Assembly (NCBI GenBank): GCA_002471195.1
Contig: DKPN01000028.1
Coordinates: 30,640 to 66,850 of the forward strand
Source: Bacteroides sp. UBA7333
Lineage (GTDB): Bacteria; Bacteroidota; Bacteroidia; Bacteroidales; Bacteroidaceae
Direction: 5' to 3'
DNA: 36,211 nt
Shown here: positions 32,820 to 36,211 of the stretch, piece after piece
How positions within the stretch are numbered: the first letter of the stretch is position 1
How the letters are laid out: each line of letters starts with the position of its first letter
Notes under the pieces: model-generated
The model's input: only the letters and a program-made list of their open reading frames with translations
The model's database searches: none
What the model was told of the DNA's origin: nothing
Program-made: the position numbers and the translations under genes

Positions 32820-34400
32820 ATGTGGAAACGATTAAAGACACTGACTGCCCTTACCGATGTGAGGCAGTGGCATGTTCGTAAATTAAAATTGATTGATGCT
32901 CGTCTTTACTTTATTAGTATTTTCGTAGGATTGTTAACGGGGCTTATTACAGTTCCGTATCACTATCTATTGCAATATTTCTTTCGCATTCGTAGTGACT
33001 TTTTTCACTCCGAACCTCGTTGGTATTGGTATATTCCGCTCTTTATATTTCTTTGGGGTATTCTAAACTTCGTTTCTTGGTTGGTCGAAAAAATGCCCTA
33101 TATCACCGGTGGAGGCATTCCGCAAACTCGTGGTGTTATCAATGGACGTATTACCTATAAACATCCATTTATCGAGATGGTTTCGAAGTTTGTGGGTGGC
33201 GTATTAGCTCTATCGGCCGGACTATCATTAGGAAGGGAAGGCCCTTCTGTGCAGATCGGTTCATATATAGGGAGCTTGTTTTCGAGATGGGGAAAAGTGT
33301 TGGCAGGCGAACAAAAGCAGCTCTTAGCTGCAGGTGCAGGTGCCGGATTGGCAGCAGCCTTTGCTGCTCCTTTGGCTTCATCGTTATTGGTTATCGAAAC
33401 CATCGAACGATTTGATGCGCCCAAAACGGCTATTACCACTATGTTGGCAGGTGTAGTTGCGGGCGGTGTAGCCAGTTGGTTATTTCCCATGAATCCATAT
33501 GCACTGATCGAGGTGATTAAGCCGATTCTTGGATTTTGGGAACTGATAAAGTTGTTTCTTGTTCTGGCTATATTGATATCGGTATTTGGAAAAATTTATG
33601 CTTGGTTGGCTCTTTTTTTTCGTCGTGTTTACCCCCAAATAAAGCAACCGTCATATATCAAAATGTTTTATCTCCTATCCATCGCATTTACTATTTCTTA
33701 TTTTGTTGTCGATTTAACCGGTGGAGGTGAAGAGTTTCTGATTACTCAGTCGACCAATGGGAGTACGGCTATAGGATGGTTGACATTGATGATGGTAATA
33801 CATCTTTTTTTTACGCTAATATCTATCTCTACGGGTTTGCCGGGTGGTAGTTTCATTCCTACATTGGTAACAGGAGGGTTGTTTGGACGTATTGTAGGAT
33901 TAGTATTGGTCAATATGGGATATATTAGTATGGAGAGTGTCAACTATATCATGTTGGTTTGTATGTCTTCTTTTTTGGTGGCTGTGGTGCGTACACCGCT
34001 TACTGCAATTGTTTTAATTACAGAAATAACCGGACAATTCGAAGTTTTCTATCCATCTATTGTTGTTGGCGGCTTAACTTATTATATTACCGAGCTATTT
34101 CAAATTAAACCATTCAATGTTTCATTGTATGATGAAATGATTAAAACTCCGGCCTTTCAAGCGCAAACACGATATAATCTGTCTGTCGAAATTATGACCG
34201 GATCGTATATGGATGGACGAACCATAGAAGAATTGCAACTCCCCAAAGATTGTAAAATTATTAAAGTGAGCAGAGATAGAAAAGATCTTGATTTGACAAA
34301 CTTATTATTGCTTCCGGGCGATCAAGTACAGATAGAAATGAATGCGCAAGATATCGAAAAGTTGTATGAACCTTTGGTGAGCTTAGCAAATATCTATTAA
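32820..34400 (+). CDS. CLC-type chloride channel/antiporter with C-terminal TrkA-C domain
   Basis: An inner-membrane anion transporter of the CLC family, 526 residues, with the full set of CLC helices (about 30-430) and a cytosolic TrkA-C-like regulatory domain (about 455-520: SVEIMTGSYMDGRTIEELQLPKDCKIIKV...LLPGDQVQI). The gating glutamate is present: GREGP at 138-142, E140. GLPGGSFIPTLVTGG supplies the central anion-binding segment. Two positions differ from E. coli ClcA: the selectivity Ser of GSGIP is Gly (TGGGIPQ, G98), and the internal proton Glu (E203) aligns with Thr194 in VIETIERF. Whether it is an antiporter or a channel cannot be decided from this. The gene follows DUF4250 and precedes the Mpv17-like gene. 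Confidence 0.9.
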   Translation: MWKRLKTLTALTDVRQWHVRKLKLIDARLYFISIFVGLLTGLITVPYHYLLQYFFRIRSDFFHSEPRWYWYIPLFIFLWGILNFVSWLVEKMPYITGGGIPQTRGVINGRITYKHPFIEMVSKFVGGVLALSAGLSLGREGPSVQIGSYIGSLFSRWGKVLAGEQKQLLAAGAGAGLAAAFAAPLASSLLVIETIERFDAPKTAITTMLAGVVAGGVASWLFPMNPYALIEVIKPILGFWELIKLFLVLAILISVFGKIYAWLALFFRRVYPQIKQPSYIKMFYLLSIAFTISYFVVDLTGGGEEFLITQSTNGSTAIGWLTLMMVIHLFFTLISISTGLPGGSFIPTLVTGGLFGRIVGLVLVNMGYISMESVNYIMLVCMSSFLVAVVRTPLTAIVLITEITGQFEVFYPSIVVGGLTYYITELFQIKPFNVSLYDEMIKTPAFQAQTRYNLSVEIMTGSYMDGRTIEELQLPKDCKIIKVSRDRKDLDLTNLLLLPGDQVQIEMNAQDIEKLYEPLVSLANIY

Positions 34401-34413
34401 ATAGCCGTCAAAG

Positions 34414-34443
34414 TTTGCACTTTGATAAATAGTTGTATATTTG
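34414..34443 (+). promoter_or_regulatory. promoter for the Mpv17-like gene
   Basis: TTTG (34414-34417), 18 bp spacer, TATATTTG (34436-34443), 25 bp before the ATG at 34469. It supports that start over the in-frame ATG at 34433, which lies upstream of the -7 box. Confidence 0.55.
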
Positions 34444-34468
34444 TTGTACAACTTTAAATGATAGTGCT

Positions 34469-35161
34469 ATGAAGAAACACGATTCTATTTTCATTTTATG
34501 TGTGATACTGTTTTTTCTTCCCTTTTTCGTGATTGCTCCACTGTATGACTGGTATAAGGATTTTAATCACCTTCATGGCATGGTGATGAGTTTTGTTAAG
34601 TTTGCCATTCTGTCTACACTTGGCGAAATAATAGGTTTGCGTATTAGTACAGGTGCATACAACCATGTAGGATTTGGAATATTACCAAGGGCATTGGTAT
34701 GGGGCGTGTTAGGCATGGGCATTAATATGGCTTTCATTGTTTTTTCGAATGGTGTACCTATGTTTTTATCTTATTTGGGAGGAACGAATGCCACTTTATT
34801 AATGAACGAACCGATTTCATTTGCAAAAGTGGGTGTGGCATTTGCCATTTCAGTGACCATGAATTCAATTTTTGCACCGGTTTTTATGACATTGCACCGT
34901 GTGACCGATACACATATTATTGCCACAGGTGGAACATTGAAAGGTCTTTTTCGGCCTATACCGATGGGAGATATATTGCAAAATATAAACTGGAATGTAC
35001 AATGGGGATTTGTTTTTAAGAAAACCATACCGTTGTTTTGGTTTCCGGCACATACTATTACCTTTCTTTTACCGGGTGATGCACGTGTGTTATTTGCTGC
35101 ATTCCTTGGAGTGGTGTTAGGAGTGTTTCTAGCAATAGCAGCTCGCAAAACGATAAAATAA
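34469..35161 (+). CDS. membrane protein resembling Mpv17/PMP22
   Basis: A 230-residue protein with an N-terminal hydrophobic helix and several further helices (around 8-28, 38-55, 70-92, 108-132, about 185-228). The C-terminal stretch NWNVQWGFVFKKTIPLFWFPAHTITFLLPGDARVLFAAFLGVVLGVFLA recalls the eukaryotic Mpv17/PMP22 signature: W-x(2)-WP-x(2)-Q-x(2)-NF-x(2)-VP-x(3)-R. The Trp, Pro, Phe, Pro and Arg are in the right order and spacing, but Gln is His, so I treat this as a resemblance. The function is unknown; a pore-type role is suggested for Mpv17 proteins. It has its own promoter and a strong terminator. Confidence 0.65.
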   Translation: MKKHDSIFILCVILFFLPFFVIAPLYDWYKDFNHLHGMVMSFVKFAILSTLGEIIGLRISTGAYNHVGFGILPRALVWGVLGMGINMAFIVFSNGVPMFLSYLGGTNATLLMNEPISFAKVGVAFAISVTMNSIFAPVFMTLHRVTDTHIIATGGTLKGLFRPIPMGDILQNINWNVQWGFVFKKTIPLFWFPAHTITFLLPGDARVLFAAFLGVVLGVFLAIAARKTIK

Positions 35162-35180
35162 TCAACAGCTTTAGTCAATA

Positions 35181-35217
35181 AAAAAACCTCTATCTATTGT
35201 TGTATAGGTAGAGGTTT
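35181..35217. terminator. bidirectional terminator between Mpv17-like gene and nfo
   Basis: AAACCTCTATCTAT pairs with ATAGGTAGAGGTTT around a 6-nt loop (one G-U), preceded by an A tract and followed by T, between convergent genes. Confidence 0.85.
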
Positions 35218-35241
35218 AGTTGTATTTATACAAGGTTATAT

Positions 35242-36081
35242 TTATTTTTCAGCTTGTTCTCTGAGCCATGCTATCTCTTGGGGCCATAATGTTTCATCTA
35301 TGGTTTCAAGGATTAAGGGCATGTTATCGAAACGAGGGTCTGCCAATAATTTTTCAAAGAAGCCAAAACCTAACGTGCCTTTACCAATGCTATCATGGCG
35401 GTCGACTCGGCTACCCAACTCTTTTTTAGAATCATTAATGTGCATTCCTTTTAGATATTCAAAGCCTACCACCTCATCGAATTCCTTGAATGTACCTTCG
35501 AAATCGCCTACTAGATCATAACCGGCCGAATACATATGACAAGTATCTAGACAAACACCAACACGGCTTTTATCGTCCACACGGTCGATGATGTATTTTA
35601 AATGCCAAAGCTCATTACCTACGTTACTACCTTGTCCGGCAGTATTTTCGATCACTGCTGTTACACCTTGCGTTTTCGATAATGTTATATTAATGCTTTC
35701 GGCAATAAGATCGAGGCACTCTTCAACCGAAATCTTTTTAAGAGTAGAGCCGGGATGAAAATTAAGTAGTTTGAGTCCTAATTGTTCGCAACGCTGCATT
35801 TCGTCTAAGAAAGCTTGACGGCTTTTTTCAAGATTCTCTGGTTCGGGATGCCCCAGATTAATTAAATAACTATCGTGAGGAAGTATATATTCGGGTTCGA
35901 AATTATATTTTTTACAATTCGCTTTAAATAGTTCTATATTTTCAGGAGTAAGTGGTTTGCTTACCCATTGTCTTTGGTTCTTTGTGAAAAGTGCAAAAGC
36001 ATTAGCACCTATTTGTGCTGCATTGATAGGGGCATTTTCAACACCACCCGATGTGGATACGTGAGCACCGATATATTTCAT
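35242..36081 (-). CDS. nfo: deoxyribonuclease IV (endonuclease IV)
   Basis: A zinc-dependent AP endonuclease that cuts 5' of abasic sites in base-excision repair; cytosolic TIM barrel. It has 279 residues, normal for Nfo. Signature segments are present: YIGAHVSTSGGVENAP (H7 region), LPHDSYLINLGHP, LNFHPGST, VIENTAGQGSNVG, VGVCLDTCHMYSAGYD and MHINDSKKELGSRVDRHDSIGKGTLG, together holding the metal-binding His, Glu and Asp residues. The C-terminus PLILETIDETLWPQEIAWLREQAEK is complete. It is a single-gene unit on the minus strand with a TATCTTTG -7 box 31 bp upstream and a terminator after it. Confidence 0.97.
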   Translation of the reverse strand: MKYIGAHVSTSGGVENAPINAAQIGANAFALFTKNQRQWVSKPLTPENIELFKANCKKYNFEPEYILPHDSYLINLGHPEPENLEKSRQAFLDEMQRCEQLGLKLLNFHPGSTLKKISVEECLDLIAESINITLSKTQGVTAVIENTAGQGSNVGNELWHLKYIIDRVDDKSRVGVCLDTCHMYSAGYDLVGDFEGTFKEFDEVVGFEYLKGMHINDSKKELGSRVDRHDSIGKGTLGFGFFEKLLADPRFDNMPLILETIDETLWPQEIAWLREQAEK

Positions 36082-36112
36082 ATTGTAGAGTTATTATAGA
36101 ATTAATATATTA

Positions 36113-36120
36113 CAAAGATA
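36113..36120 (-). promoter_or_regulatory. -7 box for nfo
   Basis: On the minus strand it reads TATCTTTG (TAnnTTTG), 31 bp before the nfo start at 36081. No TTTG at normal -33 spacing was seen. Confidence 0.45.
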
Positions 36121-36153
36121 ACAAACGCAAAGTATAATGGGATGTTTTATAAT

Positions 36154-36195
36154 GCAAAAAACGTTCAAAGTTTTTAAAACTTTGAACGTTTTTGC
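36154..36195 (-). terminator. terminator after a tRNA gene at the window edge
   Basis: A nearly perfect long inverted repeat: GCAAAAA..ACGTTCAAAG opposes CTTTGAACGT..TTTTGC, about 20 bp per arm with almost no loop. It lies between nfo and the partial tRNA and, on the minus strand, directly follows the tRNA 3' end. Confidence 0.7.
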
Positions 36196-36211
36196 GGTAT
36201 GGACGGGACTC
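36195..36211 (-). tRNA. 3' end of a tRNA gene (partial)
   Basis: On the minus strand the last bases read GAGTCCCGTCCATACCG: the end of the T loop, the 3' side of the T stem (CCCGT), the acceptor 3' strand (CCATACC) and a discriminator G. CCA is not encoded. The anticodon lies outside the window, so the amino acid is unknown. A strong hairpin follows, as expected after a tRNA. Confidence 0.55.

Overview
The window reads as chromosomal DNA of an AT-rich member of the Bacteroidales (phylum Bacteroidota). The evidence is the protein families (DUF4831, DUF4250, DUF6078, PqqD-like, carboxynorspermidine-type saccharopine dehydrogenase, META lipoprotein), repeated -7 boxes of the Bacteroidota form TAnnTTTG upstream of genes, the lack of Shine-Dalgarno motifs, and a secreted nuclease with a C-terminal tail typical of type IX secretion. 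I cannot name the genus.

Layout. 1-13.7 kb is housekeeping: an MFS carrier with a PqqD-like partner; DUF4831 and the NAD(P)HX repair enzyme on the other strand; a bacterioferritin; the bcp-recA pair; a carboxynorspermidine synthase-type dehydrogenase; a double-META lipoprotein; a FecB/FecC-type uptake pair without a local ATPase; and dnaK, preceded by a sigma-54-like -24/-12 element. 13.9-25.4 kb is accessory in character: a DUF1643 protein, a PLD-DEAH-DUF3427 helicase, a 1625-residue exonuclease-RecQ-UvrD fusion followed by a small exported repeat protein, a YccF protein, a gene-free block with a perfect palindrome, an unrecognised membrane protein and the tail of an IS30-type transposase. 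25.4-36.2 kb holds RecD2, a DUF6078 protein, a phased array of short dyads, a Crp/Fnr regulator, a frameshifted acyltransferase, the secreted nuclease, DUF4250, a CLC-type chloride transporter, an Mpv17-like membrane protein, endonuclease IV, and the 3' end of a tRNA gene at the window edge.

How it fits together. DNA maintenance is a recurrent theme (RecA, two large multi-domain helicases, RecD2, Nfo), but these genes lie in separate transcription units. The best candidates for something undescribed are the triple fusion, whose RecQ half carries D-K-A-H instead of D-E-A-H, its neighbourhood with the DUF3427 helicase, the putative sigma-54 control of dnaK, and the 22-bp phased dyads upstream of the Crp/Fnr gene. 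No CRISPR array, rRNA operon, intact insertion sequence or complete prophage was seen.
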